Of a DNA stretch of 64,000 nt, positions 43,696 through 55,720 are shown piece after piece. The position numbers and the translations under genes were made by a program. Under the pieces are notes generated by a model, which was not told the DNA's origin, ran no database searches, and was given only the letters and a program-made list of their open reading frames with translations. Every line of letters begins with the position of its first letter. Positions within the stretch are counted from its first letter, which is position 1. Origin of the DNA: Diabrotica undecimpunctata (Eukaryota > Arthropoda > Insecta > Coleoptera > Chrysomelidae); contig NC_092804.1 in NCBI RefSeq assembly GCF_040954645.1, positions 87,905,717 through 87,969,716 on the forward strand, in the 5' to 3' direction.

Positions 43696-44286
43696 TGATT
43701 TCTATACCTTTAACACAAATATAATAACACTAATAACTTACTGATATATCCATTTTATTCAATAGACTTGATTTGTTAAATGGTAGATGGTAGATTTCAT
43801 TATTTTGAATCAATTTGACATCATACTTGTTGAATTTTGTATATATGGAAATTAATTTGTACCCTAAAAATCATAATTTGGGGTTAGACACAAAATTGAT
43901 ACTATAATTGCTATAAAAATGTCTTTCTAATATAATAAAGTGAAAAAACTTACCAATTTATATTGATGAAAGTTATTTTGAATGGAAATAATTCCTAGAT
44001 TTTGTCTATAAATAAACACAACACCATATCTATTATATTTTTAATTAAGGTTATATTTTATTCTCTGATATCGCATCCATTGCTCCATTTGACATGACAG
44101 TTTGACCATAGAATAGCCGAACTGTGCTCCGTTGTTCTCTGTTTTGACATAGACAGCGAACAGGGATGTATTTAACACATTTTAAATAAAAAAAAATTGA
44201 TTTATTAAATTTAATAAGGTATGAGAAAATTAATATTTAAAAAAATAATAAGTAAATTATTTATTTTAAATATTATTTTGGGGTAT
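43696..44286 (+). other. 3' untranslated region of gypsy copy 1
   Basis: No third reading frame or envelope-like gene. Ends in attttggggtat before the 3' LTR, where a polypurine tract is expected; only a short G run is visible. Confidence 0.7.
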
Positions 44287-45737
44287 TGATACGATTAGGG
44301 TTTATAGAAAATAATTTATAAGTTATATACTACATAATATTAGATATTTGGTTGTTTTAAATAAGTTATATACTAGAGAATTTTATAAAAAATATTTATG
44401 TGAGGGCATTTTAAGAAATTAGCATATAATAATTGTAAAAAGTTGTATTTTAGTAGTTATGATTTTGTAGATATTTTTAAGTGAGCCATGTGACTAGGCA
44501 ACACACTATACCCTCCATTCCTAAGTGTCATTTTAAGAATTTTACGAATATAAGTGGGGTTATATTGTTTGAAATGTGTATTTTATTAAATTAGAGTGTT
44601 AGTTACTAATTTGAATGTTTATTCTGATCTGAAAAGCCTAAATGTAAACAAAATTATTAATAGAAAAGAATGGAATTCTCTGGATCAGCGGAGATGACCA
44701 TTGTTTACAGTCGAACATTCTCGATATAATGATTATGGCGGTGGATCGAACAGATATTTTTTCGAGAACATCTATATAGAAGTTAATAGAACGATTGGAA
44801 CATGATCTCTTACCAGATGGTTCTGGAATAGAAAAAAGGATATAAATACCCGTGATTTGGATTCAAGATGGCAGTTTTGGAAGTTTTTAGTCAGAAGTCA
44901 GGCCAGTTCATTATGAAAGTTAATAGACACATTTAGTTAGTGAATAGTGAAGTAAATTGTTCAGAATTTTCAAGAAGTCAGTCAGAAAAGTTTAGTAAGA
45001 AATATGAAAGTTAGTTGGAGTCAGTGAATCAGGTACAAATAGTCGAATTGTTTGATATAGTGAGTTAAATGAAGATTAAAAATTATGCATATAATTAATG
45101 CACATTTATAATTATACACAAATAATTATTGAAGATTATAAAAGTATATTGGAAGAAATTAAATTATATTATGGTTGGAGATTAGTATAAATCAATTTAT
45201 AATAATTGGATATTGGTATATTGAAAAGAAGAATAAATATAAATGCTGTTTGCTGGTTTGGTTGGTGGTGTATAAATGCTGGTGAAGAAAACTATATCTT
45301 AAATTGGTAGAAGCTGATAATTGGAAAAAGTAATTTCACAAAAAACAAGGATAACTGAAGTACGAAGACATTCAGTGGTGATTAGAATCTATATAGTAGA
45401 AAACAGTTCATTTAGGCATTCAGTGAAAGAAAGGTACAAAATTTTGTTAATATAATTTAGTTAGTGTCATAACAATTTCAATTTTGAAGATAGTTTTGTT
45501 TAAATTTTAGATTGTCTATAGAATTTAATTAGTTTTATAAGAATATCAATTTAAAGATAGTTTATTTTAAATTTACATTGGCTAGGTTAGATATATATAT
45601 GTGTGTTTCATAATAGTTATAATAAAGATAATTTAAAAAAGTACTTACAAACTAATTCTTTGAGAACCGCGATAAAAACTATATATTATATTATTAAAAA
45701 TACTCATTGCTCATCATTCAAACAAAAAACACATCAT

Positions 45738-45741
<4 letters not shown>
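44287..45741 (+). repeat. 3' LTR of gypsy copy 1
   Basis: Same as 37171-38603 but retains the segment taatagaacgattggaacat missing from the 5' LTR. Ends ...cataaca next to the TA tract. Confidence 0.95.

Positions 45742-45789
<48 letters not shown>
45742..45789. repeat. (TA)n microsatellite split by gypsy insertion (right part)
   Basis: About 48 bases of TA between the gypsy LTR and the inner end of element B. Confidence 0.95.
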
Positions 45790-45792
<3 letters not shown>

Positions 45793-46160
45793 TCTAGCGG
45801 TTAATGGGGGCTCCGTACTAAAACGGTATTATACTAACTCCAGGCGAATATACATCGTGTATATTATTATCTGGGTAGCGCTTTATGTGGACTCCGACCA
45901 ACACGTCGGATTAAGTGGACTCCGTAATAGGTTAAAAAACTTTTGGGATCCGTATACATTTCTTTGAGTATACAACTAAACTCCTCCGATGTTGCCAATA
46001 ATTTGATTAGTCGTAGATTTTTTAATTTTACAGCAGGTACGTTTTGGAACTTCAAATTTATTTAAATATCAATCAATTTAGTCATCGAGAAATTTCACAA
46101 ATAGGTACTCGGTTAATGTAGTTAAATATTTTATGGTGGTTATTTATATTACTTGCTTTA
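45790..46160. repeat. Inner terminal block of element B
   Basis: Inverted partner of 36660-37052. Contains ttatgtggactccg and ttaagtggactccg subterminal motifs. Confidence 0.88.
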
Positions 46161-47290
46161 ATTATTTTCAAACTTAAAAAAGTATTTATTATAAGCTTGG
46201 AAATGGCTAGTTTTCGTTTTATTTATTATTATTTTTTGTTAAAATGAATATGCACTTAAACATTTAGTCTCTAAATGTACTAACATCGAGTAGAGTAGTC
46301 GTGTAACAGTTTAAGAAAGTAGAAGCCCTTCGGTAGGATTATAATAAACTACATAAAATTAAAAGAAACTCTGTAAACAGGAGATCTTTGTAATTTTTCA
46401 ATTCCTGCAATTTATGACGTGCAATATTTGTTTCATAAAGTAGTTAAATTTAAACTATAATAATTTATGGGAAGCGTTTAAAGAAGTAATCGCTAACCTT
46501 AATTAGAATACGGCACAATAAGAAGATGAAACTTACTGTATTTTTACTTATGTAATTTTCTTTCAAAAAAGTTTATATCAGCAGGAATATCAGTTTATAT
46601 GTTTGGAAGAAATATTATTAATTTAGTATTTTTACTTATTATATTCACAAAAAGAATATCCAAAGTAAAATTTAACACGTTTTTATGGAGTTGTAGTGAA
46701 ATTTGACTTCTTATTACGATACCGGATCCTGTAAAATTTTAAATACATTAAATCTCCCGTAAATTATTAAACTTATTCTTAGAATAAAATAACAAACTTC
46801 TTAGTAATTAGGTACAATATACCGTTCACAATTATGTGATAATGTGTAGGTGTCAAGATTGCACGGTCATGTGCCATAAGGTTTCATCTTTCATATAAAC
46901 ATCGATAGTTTTAACTTTGGGTGTATTTGATTCCACCCTGCTGTAACCGATCCAACTTGAAAAGTGTTATTTTACATAAAATTAGCACGTTGGCCCTAAT
47001 AATGACCTATAAATATACATTGTTAAAAATTGTATACATTTATCAATTTAAAACATTCTTTGTCGTCTTCTGATCTTCATCTCCATTCGTTCCTAATTAA
47101 GCACATGTTATCCACAGGATACCTCTCTTATTTTTAAATCATTACTCTTTTTGCCTTTTGCCATGGATTTGTTTATTTTGTTTATTCATATCGTTTTTAC
47201 TCATAACAAATATTGGGTAGATTATTGTATCATTAAACTTTCTCCTTATATGTCCGTATCATATAAGTTGTCTAGTTATTTTAGCGTATA
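46161..47290. other. Unassigned interior of element B
   Basis: 46410-46475 matches 36500-36560 inverted; otherwise nothing recognised. Confidence 0.5.
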
Positions 47291-47644
47291 TAATGTCGTA
47301 TGTTAATTCCATTTTGTTTAACAATAAAACAGCAAAACTTCTACAAAATTATTTCTATCTTATCACTACAGCTGTTTCGGAGAGTGCCTTTCTCAAGTCT
47401 CAAGTTTCTCGAATCCATCAATCATCCATTGTATTTCTTATACTTTCATTTAAATCCTCTCCAATCAAAGATTTTGAAGCAGCTTTGCTCCATAGTCCAT
47501 TTTTGTTGCTTTTTGTCACTGTTTCTCCTTTCTCTTTATCATTATCAATACGTAGCGCTACAACACTGGGTAGGTCTTCGCTGACTACAACTTATCTCCA
47601 AGTTGATCGATTTTCCACGAATCTGCAATCAAATGAAATGTTCA
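47291..47644. other. Unassigned DNA with a possible retroelement tail
   Basis: Around 47370-47400 the minus strand contains cttgagaaaggcactctccgaaacagctgt, split here only for reference as cttgagaaaggc and ctctccgaaacag, a style of end seen on Penelope-like or dependent elements. Overlapping plus-strand frames (47293-47652) show no domain. Confidence 0.35.
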
Positions 47645-47885
47645 TTTTTTGAGATGATATGATTGGATGTTTTCTCTCCATTGTATACTGACATGCCCAA
47701 GTGGCATTCTTCTGTGCTAACTTCCTTCCACACCAGTTCTACAAGTTTGACATTTTGGCGTCTATGCACGTGTCCGATATACCTTAAGGGATTTATTTTC
47801 CGGAACAATATCGTTATGCGAGCTTTCTTTATTCAGTATGTTTTCTTATTCTATACGGATTTGTAGCGATATGATAATGAGTTCT
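47645..47885. repeat. Direct repeat within element B, copy 1
   Basis: About 85% identical to 50183-50420 (tgattggatgttttctct, tctgtgctaacttccttcca, tatacggatttgtagcgata). Short open frames in both copies are similar because of this. No domain recognised. Confidence 0.88.
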
Positions 47886-48484
47886 GAAGCTATTTTCTCG
47901 TGGCATTTTAAAGTAATTTAAAAGGAAAGGCACTTCAGAAATATTGACATAAATTTTAAAAACGTCATTTACCTGGCTGTATTTTCAATAGGAAAGGGAA
48001 GACAAAAAGAAGAAAAGGCAATAGAATCTTGTTCCGTTCTGACTATATGATGACGATGATCTTTATATAACATATAAGGAGAAAGAGAGAATAATGTTTA
48101 TGTTTAATTTAGAACTCTCTGGTTTTCTCCCTTTTGAATTGGGTATGTATATGTATCACCATAGAAAATAAAAGCAAGAGAACTATAATTATAAAACGAA
48201 AAGATTACTAAATAAAAAGATTATATAAATCCCTTATATTTACACAGACTGTTTTACAAAAGGTGAACGAATGATCATAAACGGACAGCTGTTTTACAAA
48301 CTTAATATTATTAGATGCATTTAGGATCAATTTCACTCAAAATATGATATGCTAAAATATGATACGACACGAAAAAGGCAATGACTTTTACAGCTGATTG
48401 CCACATAAATATCATTGTAATCCAAGTATCATGATTTTTGCCACAGCAAATTTAAAGTGTTCCATACTTTCGAAATTGTAGTTG
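47886..48484. other. Unassigned DNA
   Basis: Nothing recognised apart from gcaatgacttttacagctga near 48380, also present near 30590. Confidence 0.45.
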
Positions 48485-48700
48485 TTGACTTTAATGTTTG
48501 TTCTAAATTTATTAAATTGGTCTCTTCTGTTGATTCGCTTGTATTCGGTTTTCATTTCGTTGATTTTAAGTGAAACATTTTTCGTGCACTTTGTTAAAGA
48601 TGTTTGCGGACCGGAGAGAGTTTCTTATGAGATCCATATCATTAGCATATGCCAGGAGTGCTTTGTACCTTGGCCCGTTAATGGATTACATCTTAAATAT
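48485..48700 (-). pseudogene. LINE RT fragment (motif C region)
   Basis: Inverted copy of 35700-35885. The minus strand reads the KALLAYANDMDLIRN-type motif. Its right part (48451-48545) is repeated directly at 50588-50680. Confidence 0.65.
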
Positions 48701-48959
48701 GCGTTATTTCTATTTTACTAAGCTGTTTATTGATTTTTTGACTATTTGAATCAAGAATCTGTAGTTTATTCGACTGTTGAATAAAACAGACTTTCTTGGT
48801 GCATATTTTTATCTCTGGATTTTTGTTTGCCGTCTCCTTATTACAACGATTTTGCTGGATATCGACATAGGGAACCTGGTGGTATGTACATGATGTTTCC
48901 ATAACCAACGTTCGAAAATTTGTCTTACTGTAAAGTCATGATGATTTTACTAGAAAATA
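48701..48959. other. Unassigned DNA
   Basis: A 71-codon minus-strand frame (48693-48908) has no motif. Confidence 0.4.
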
Positions 48960-49470
48960 TAGTGTTGTTTAATAATAATAAAGTTCAAGCAACAATTACT
49001 ATATGCATTAACTTGGTACTAATATCTCTGCTCTCCGCTAACAGATGGCAGTCCCGAAAACATTAAAACTCATGCTTCCCATTTTCCAACGATTAGCCAG
49101 TCCAGTACTATACGCCTTATTATGGTACTGATATTGCTGCTGCCCCTCATGAGTGAATAGAATATGCAAGGAAGGTTTTGGCAATTTAATAGGATTTTGT
49201 GTGTTAGAATATTATTTTTCCGAGAAAGTGAAGAATATCAATTTGCTATCCGGATTTAATCCATAAATTATTAGAATACTATAAAATAATGATATTAGCA
49301 TAAAAAAACGGTCTAATAGTCAGTAATAAAGCATATAAATGTTCTTTAACATACAAAAGAGGTGACGTAGAGTAGGGCATAACGTAACAATAGACCCATA
49401 TAATTTTAAAGGATTGCAACATTTTAGATATCGTAGATAACGTTGTAACATAAGAAATAAAAGGGAATAT
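48960..49470. repeat. Dispersed repeat, copy 3 (inverted)
   Basis: Reverse complement of 31855-32345 and 35215-35545; the longest of the three copies. Confidence 0.88.
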
Positions 49471-49544
49471 TCAGGTAGCTAACTGATGTATATATAACTC
49501 TTATAATACTTTTAAATTCAGAGGTCTAATACGACTTTCTTAAA

Positions 49545-49935
49545 TCAGGATATATAAAACAGTGATTAAACCAGTGCTAATGTGTGGATATGTGGCCAGA
49601 ACGCTAACAAAACAATGTACGTAAAACTCAGGTATTAATTAGATGATTGCTAGAAAAGCCATCAGAAGTATTTTCCGACTTACAAAGGTCCGCGTACTAA
49701 CCAATACCGAACGGAACTAATGCCAAGGCCAAACACATATATAAAGACAACAACGTCGTGTAAGAAGCTAAATCTCAATGCTAAAGTTGCGCTGGCTATA
49801 TCCAAAGGCTCTATAATAACTACATTGCCAAGTTAAATTGGGAGGATGCCCCAAGAGAAAAAATGCCTTTAGGACTTCCACAAATGAAGGGGGAAGGTAA
49901 CATGAGGTCAGATTTAGGAATAATGAGACTATCTA
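49545..49935 (+). pseudogene. RTE-like LINE C-terminal fragment
   Basis: Reads IYKTVIKPVLMCGYVARTL, then MIARKAIRSIFRL and LKLRWLYP, i.e. the Y-K-x-x-I-x-P-V-L-x-Y-G ... R-K-I-L-R-x-I-F-G ... L-R-W-x-G tail of LINE proteins, with stops. Confidence 0.7.
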
Positions 49936-50182
49936 CCGACCCATCATATTTATCAACACATGCCTGTTCAACTACCTACTATCCTACCTATAGTCAATAC
50001 TCATCTGTTGGGGACTATCAAATCAATTACATGTAATCAAACAAACCAGGCTTAAAAAAAGTTATCTCAGGAAAGGCACTTTTAAAACGTTATTTACGTG
50101 ACTTACTAAAATTTAAATTTTTAATGAAAAGTAAAAGATTAGCCATTTGTTATGGGGTTCAGAGAAGAACCTTCACGATGTT

Positions 50183-50420
50183 AATTTTTTGAGATATGAT
50201 TGGATGTTTTCTCTTCATTGCATACTGAGACGCCCAAGTGGTATTCTTCTGTGCTAACTTCCTTCCATTACAGTTTTACAAGTTTGACATCTTGGCGTCT
50301 ATGCATGTGTACGATCTACCTTAAGCAATTTATTCGCCTAAACAATATCGTTATAAGAGCTTTCTTTATTAAGTATGTGTTCTTCTTCTATACGGATTTG
50401 TAGCGATATGATAATGAGGT
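50183..50420. repeat. Direct repeat within element B, copy 2
   Basis: Partner of 47645-47885. A second shared stretch follows at 50588-50680 (matching 48451-48545), so a larger segment was duplicated and has since lost or gained DNA between. Confidence 0.88.
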
Positions 50421-50689
50421 TAAAACAATTTTCCTATTATTTTCCTTTTAAATATTCGTAGTTCTTCCTTATCCGTTTTAGTCATTGTCCATGATTAGCA
50501 TCTATGTATTAAAATAGGTAAAAAGTTTAAATTATGATCTGTATTTCTTTAGTGGCATTATTATTAACCGTGATTATTTATCTACGATATTTAAAGTGTT
50601 CCATATTTACGAAATTGTAGTTGTTAACTTTAATATTTTATCAAGATCTATTAAATTGGTCTCTTCTGTTGATTCGCTTGTATTTCTTC

Positions 50690-51461
50690 TGAGCTTGACG
50701 AATTCTTCTTTTTTCATTCTGTGAACTACTAGTGGGTTCTTTTTACGGAATTTTTTCATCACGTTTAGGTAATCATCAACGGTATATAAACGTTGTTGAA
50801 ATTTTAGGGCATTTTCAAAATCTCCAAAATCACTACCATTGGGTAAAAGCTATGACTAGGAAAGAAATAGCGTAATGTATTTTTTTCAATGGTAGGATGA
50901 GTTTCCAAAATCATTTTCAGAATCAAAACTATTTTAATGCTGCGGTTTTGGCCGCCACAAGAGTCTGACCACAAAATTACATGTTTTGCAGAAGTAACAT
51001 TTTCTTCAATGTGTTTCTTAAGACAAATGCCTACGTCCTGGGCTCCCCGACCAGCTTCACCTTCTATCCAAATATAACAATGACCTTTTTTATCCTTGGC
51101 GCTATGGATACCAAGGTTGTAAATACATAATTGACGCTTATAATATACAATATTTATTAGAATTCTTGAAAGGGGAAGAGTTTTTCTTTAAATCAAAACA
51201 AAAGGTTTCCACTTCTGGTTGATCGTTGCTTATCTTCATGTCTAGCTTTCTTTCTTCTAAGTGCACATTTTTTCTTTTTTTAACGCTTAATTGTTCGTTA
51301 TCTGCGCAATTTTTAATTTCTAATTCGAAACAATCACATCTACTACAAGTATCTTTTTTCAACTTTTTTCTTTGAAGATTAAATCGTGTTAAAAACATTT
51401 TTTTGTAAAACGAAAATTTAACAAGGTCATTGTCTGCTTCTTCAATATACAATTCATACAT
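50690..51461 (-). pseudogene. Transposase-like gene of an unclassified insect family (CGGQNR type)
   Basis: The first frame, 107 codons from the ATG at 51461, reads MYELYIEEADN, FYKKMFLTRFNLQRKKLKK, DTCSRCDCFELE and a charged helix. After a frameshift near 51138 the minus strand continues CIYNLGIHSAKDKKGHCYIW, GEAGRGAQDVGICLKKHI and ILWSDSCGGQNRSIKIV before further breaks near 50830. The Y-N-L-G-I-H...W-x-E...R-G...S-D-x-C-G-G-Q-N-R arrangement is one I know from multi-copy insect genes of DDE-like appearance, but I cannot name the superfamily. At 50690 it abuts LINE sequence. Dead. Confidence 0.6.
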
Positions 51462-51835
51462 TTTACTTAATGTTATGTCTTTTGTTAAGTATTCTCTTTC
51501 TGTGTTAACTCTTCTGTAATGTGACTATTATAGAAAAATTTAAGCAATAACTGCCACTACTTCTTAACCTAAACGCCTCAACAAGTTGCCAACGTCACCA
51601 TTGTTAACCACGTTTATGTACATATGTTGCAAAATATTCGATTAGCAATCATTAAAACGCTCGCAAGAGGCGTTTGGTCCAAAACTAATACACAAAAATT
51701 AGTCGCTTGCTCTAGTTATGCAAAATTCAAAATCCAAAATAAAAAGAAAGGTACTTAATCTTTTTAAATATATCTGGTTATCCGTTACTAACAGGTTAAT
51801 AGGATTTATTACGTAGATAGTTTATGCCTTTTTCT
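51462..51835. other. Unassigned DNA upstream of the CGGQNR-type gene
   Basis: No feature recognised; could include that element's 5' end. Confidence 0.4.
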
Positions 51836-52330
51836 ATCTTCTTCTTTAAGTTCCATCTTCTATCGAAGGTTGGAAATCATCATGGCTATACGGACTCTGT
51901 TGACTGCCGCTCTATAAAGTTCTGCACTACTGCCTTGAAACCATTCCCTTAAGTTTTTAAGCTAGAATATTCTTCGTGTTCCCACATTTCGCTTTCCTCG
52001 GATTTTGCCTTGCATAATAAGTTGTAATAATGCGTATGTTTGCCCTCTCATCACATGTCCTAAGTACTCAAGTTTTCGTCTTTTGATAGTTAATAATATT
52101 TCCGCCCCATTTCCTATCATTCTAGTTACTTCCACGTTTGACATTCTTTGAATCCATGATATTCGTAGGATTCTTCTGTAACACCAAAATTCAAAGGCGG
52201 CCAACTTATTCAGATGGACATGTTTTAGTGTTCACGCTTCCAAGCCATAAAGAAAAGTAGGGAACACGTAATATAGAAGCATTCTCAGGCTCTAACTTTA
52301 TATCCCGAAAACAAAGAAACTTTTAAAGTT
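51836..52330 (-). pseudogene. RTE-type LINE C-terminus and 3' end
   Basis: The frame at 51962-52204 reads AAFEFWCYRRILRISWIQ, then NVEVTRM, LLTIKRRKLEYLGHVMRG, then LLQLIMQGKIRGKR. This is the classic W-x-Y-R-R-x-L-x-I-x-W ... K-x-R-K-L-x-Y-L-G-H-x-x-R-x tail. The plus-strand atcttcttctttaagttcca at 51838 marks its 3' end and recurs in modified form at about 56397. Confidence 0.85.
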
Positions 52331-52829
52331 TAAAAAATAATGCACGTGCTATTTCAATGCGTGTCCTGATTTCTTTTGTTTGGTCTACATCTGATGTTAT
52401 CCTGTTGTTCCTCTTTTCCACCAGAAAGCGCCATAATCCACAATTTAAGAAATTGGGGCTGGGTCTAGTGATGCATAACGCCGTTCATATAGCAATTTGT
52501 TGTCACATGTTTATAGTTTTTCAAAAAATGAACTCCGATTTAAAGATTAAAACGTAAAACAAAATATAAAAACCTATTGAACCTTATTCAGAAAATTTCA
52601 GAAAAGAATAACTTTTGTGAAAGATTGTGGGACACAGTCATATTTTAAGATAAAAACTTCAATTCAGAGAGTGGACATTCTTAATAAATGTATAATCTAA
52701 TATGGAAGCATGTTTATGTTTTACAGACTTAGAAAGCACTGAGCACACAAGTATTTATTTTTTTATGTACTAGGTTGTAAAATAAGTATACTCAAAAAAA
52801 ATAAATATTATCTACCAAGTATTCTACTC
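52331..52829. other. Unassigned DNA
   Basis: No feature recognised. Confidence 0.45.
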
Positions 52830-53046
52830 CACTTTAATATCAATGCATCAGATATATTATAAAGATTTCGTCGTAGTTGTAAATTAATAGGAGATAAAGC
52901 CATATGTAGAGCATATAGTGAAATCTGAATATCTTAGAATAACTATATCGAGCGGGAACATTATTGATGAGCAAAAGGGAGACCCATCGCTGAGAAAGTG
53001 ACAAAGCAATTGGCAAAAGCAAAGGGTACTTTGTACTAAAGTACCC
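52830..53046 (+). pseudogene. LINE C-terminal vestige with short hairpin
   Basis: Around 52920-53015 the plus strand reads, with breaks, YLRITISSGNIIDEQKGDPS, similar to the Y-L-G-x-x-x-S-x-x-G-x-x-x-x-E-V/I segment of LINE proteins. gggtactt...aaagtaccc forms a small hairpin at 53024-53046. Confidence 0.4.
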
Positions 53047-53339
53047 ATACTCTAAAGCATAAGCAGGTCTTTTCGTACTCTTTTAGTAAGTGATAGATTC
53101 GACCGTTACTTGATGGAAATTCATTTTATCTAACAATTAAACAGGTATGCGTTTACACGTCATATTTTGTAACTGAATAAGTTGAGGAGGGGATAACTGT
53201 TTGTCTCAAGTTGGTCATTCAGAATTATGTCTGTATTTTTTAATTTGATAATTTCCATAGATTCTAATATTCATGGAATCTACAGATAGCTTAAGGCCTT
53301 TATTATAAATACATTTTTTTAGTAATAAAAATATATAAA

Positions 53340-53770
53340 TAGAACCTAGAATACGCCTGTAAAAGTATGTAACCTTTGATCTCTGGGATAAACCCATCTC
53401 CTGAACAATGGTGCCGATATATGTAGGTAAAATTTTCTACACCTATTTTAACCTGTTTATTTCCTAATTATCAATATATATGAGTTGTAACCGATACCAC
53501 AAAGTCATTTACTTATAGAGACTATATATTGACTATAGTTATTACTATACAAATCTGACTCGAAATATCGTCTTAAAATAACAGTAACAGCAAAGTGAAA
53601 GATTAGTCATTTTTTATGAAGTTTAAAGTAGAAGCGTTCACGAAAATTGAAGTACTAATAAGACCACCGCAATCGGGCGTACCCTGGATAATGAATAATT
53701 AAGTAATCGTTAATTCTTAAATCACCCGTTCAATATGTTTTTTGTCAAATCGGTCTTTTTAGGACCAACT
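53340..53770. repeat. Element B block matching A at 11560-12010
   Basis: Inverted match; see the A copy. Between this and the LINE vestige (53047-53339) nothing is recognised. Confidence 0.8.
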
Positions 53771-53859
53771 ATTCTAATTATGTGTATAAATATTAAGAGT
53801 ATATCTAGAGATAAAGACACTCCACTTAACATAAAAACTTATAATGAGAGAAAACAAAA

Positions 53860-54330
53860 CCAGTCAGCTGAGAGAACCTTTCAACAATGTTGAGCTTGGA
53901 TCCGCTATCTACGTATATAATGAACAATATTACGGCTCCTGGCTGAGGATCTGAGCACAAAACTATAAAATTTTAACTAAAAATACAACAATGGCTAATA
54001 TCCAAAGTCTTTAGACAAGCAAAGCAAAGACAAAGTTGTTGCCTTGCTTAAACCTGGCAAAAACTCCAACGACCACAAAAGCTATCGGCCAATATATCTA
54101 TTTATTTTGTCAGCTATATAGAATACTTCTGTACATGATCCTTAATATAAACCGATAATAGAGGAAAAACTCAAATTAAAAGACAAAAGTGGCTATATAT
54201 GACAGGTTAGATCATATATGTCACAAATACTAAATCTTGCCCAACACAGCGAAGAGAAGTACGAAAAATATCAGGTATGAGGAGTTGTATTTGTTAATCT
54301 AAATGCCGCTTATAAATAGTTATTTAAATA
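53860..54330 (+). pseudogene. LINE reverse transcriptase fragment (jockey/CR1-like)
   Basis: Reads KVVALLKPGKNSNDHKSYRP, then EEKLKLKDKSGY, SQILNLAQHSEEKYEKYQV and GVVFVNLNAAYK, which align with the K-P-G-K-x-P-x-x-x-x-S-Y-R-P-I-S-L, S-Q-I-L-N-L-T and G-V-V-F-V-D-L-S-A-A-Y-D motifs of LINE RT. The catalytic Asp of motif A is replaced (Asn/Lys). Same element as 10790-11335. Confidence 0.8.
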
Positions 54331-55299
54331 ACTTATAAAATATTTAGTTATAAATTAGTCAGACAAATTCAGGGAATATTAAGACTCACATCCATACATA
54401 AGCTCTACAATATCGTAGCTATCAATCCACCTAATATCCGAAGATAAGTAGCTAGAGAGCAAAAAAAACAAAGTCCAGATTCGTGACATCCACTCCACGA
54501 ATACCAGCCCATTTTATGACTAGAATCAAGGAAAAACTGGCTATATCAACACATCTGCAAGATATACAAACAAAAATAAGCTGCTCCTCTCCATCTGATC
54601 CCTCGAACGGAACTTCCTTATGGTAGTTATCTTCCTTAAATCTGCCAGGAGGACTCTTGCCTGCAAACACCGGTTAACTTGTGTGCATGTGGGGTGGTAC
54701 AAGACTTATCACACTTTCTTAGTTAACTTTACCGTTCAAATCGCTCTTTTTGAAGGGACAAGGTTTATTTATGTGAACTGAACATGTAAAGTACAGTCAG
54801 TAAGCTATTACTTATAAAGATTATTGCAAATTTGACACTAACTCCACTTATATTGATTACATATTACTCCTAAATACGAGATAAAACATTCAGAAATATG
54901 TAATATTGGTGAAGTGGTATAATTCATGTTAGAAAAATTAATCATTCTTCCCTTTTTTGTGCACTACTACCCATTTTAACAAAAAAATATCTATTTTAGC
55001 ACTTAAATATTTATTTTGAGATAACCTTCTATCCAGAATTAAAAAATAGAATAATAAGAAATAGAATCCAGAAAAAAATAAAATAATAAAATAGAAGAAA
55101 TAAAATAATAAAAAAGCTGTATATAAGATATCATGAAACAATGGATGAAATAAAAGAAGTTCTTATTAACCGGATTCTTAAATAAAACGTATAAAGACAT
55201 ACTCACGTTAACAAAATACATTAGGAAATTTTCGCATATGAAAAAACACATCCAACTTGGTAATGAAATCCTTTTGTATCTATAAATCTATTTTTAGAA
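54331..55299. other. Unassigned interior of element B
   Basis: AT-rich; short frames at 54452-54670 and 54938-55251 lack motifs. Confidence 0.45.
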
Positions 55300-55720
55300 A
55301 AGCACATACCTACCAAAAACAGGTATTTGGTAGTACACATATCTGTTACATACTGTAATGCGTATGAATGATAACAAAAGTAAGGAGTCTATATGAACCG
55401 TTTAGAATATACGCTGGAAATAAACGGCTTAATCCCATAGTTGCCAAACTATCAGAGCTTACTTAAACCGATATACGTATGGTTCCAATATACACGGAAC
55501 AAGATCTGAACGGCCCCTATAATATATACACGTGAACTAAGCGATATACATTCATGATACAGGGGTACTTAGGGGATGAAACATGAAACTATACATGTTG
55601 ACGAATCGACAGAGCCAATATTATGGAATGGTTAAGTGAGCTCCGTATATCGGTGGCCACTTGACCACGGAGCTCACTTGAACCTGAATTTTAACATGGG
55701 CGGAGTCCACTTTATGCCGT

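Larger units (their letters stand above)
37171..45741 (+). mobile_element. Ty3/gypsy LTR retrotransposon, complete copy
   Basis: 8.57 kb with LTRs of 1433 and 1455 bp, primer-binding site, gag, -1 frameshift site and pol (protease-RT-RNase H-integrase), and no env-like frame in the 590 bp between pol and the 3' LTR. Flanked on both sides by the same TA tract (atat at each border), so it inserted in the microsatellite. The LTRs are nearly identical apart from a net 28-bp deletion in the 5' LTR and two short indels, hence a young insertion. Coding regions are intact, so this copy could be active. Confidence 0.95.

Noticed and set aside
43696..44286. Envelope gene between pol and 3' LTR of gypsy copy 1
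   Set aside because: Only 590 bp with stops in all frames; nothing indicates an infectious type.
36787..46055. Pair of 62-codon frames conserved in both inner arms of elements A and B (36787-36975 plus, 45867-46055 minus)
   Set aside because: They begin with TTG rather than ATG, and nine of the roughly eleven base differences change the amino acid, so there is no sign of protein selection; the similarity is that of the repeat.
47370..47410. Another hammerhead-like motif on the minus strand
   Set aside because: The CTGATGA box is missing; only a cttgagaaaggc...ccgaaac tail pattern is visible.
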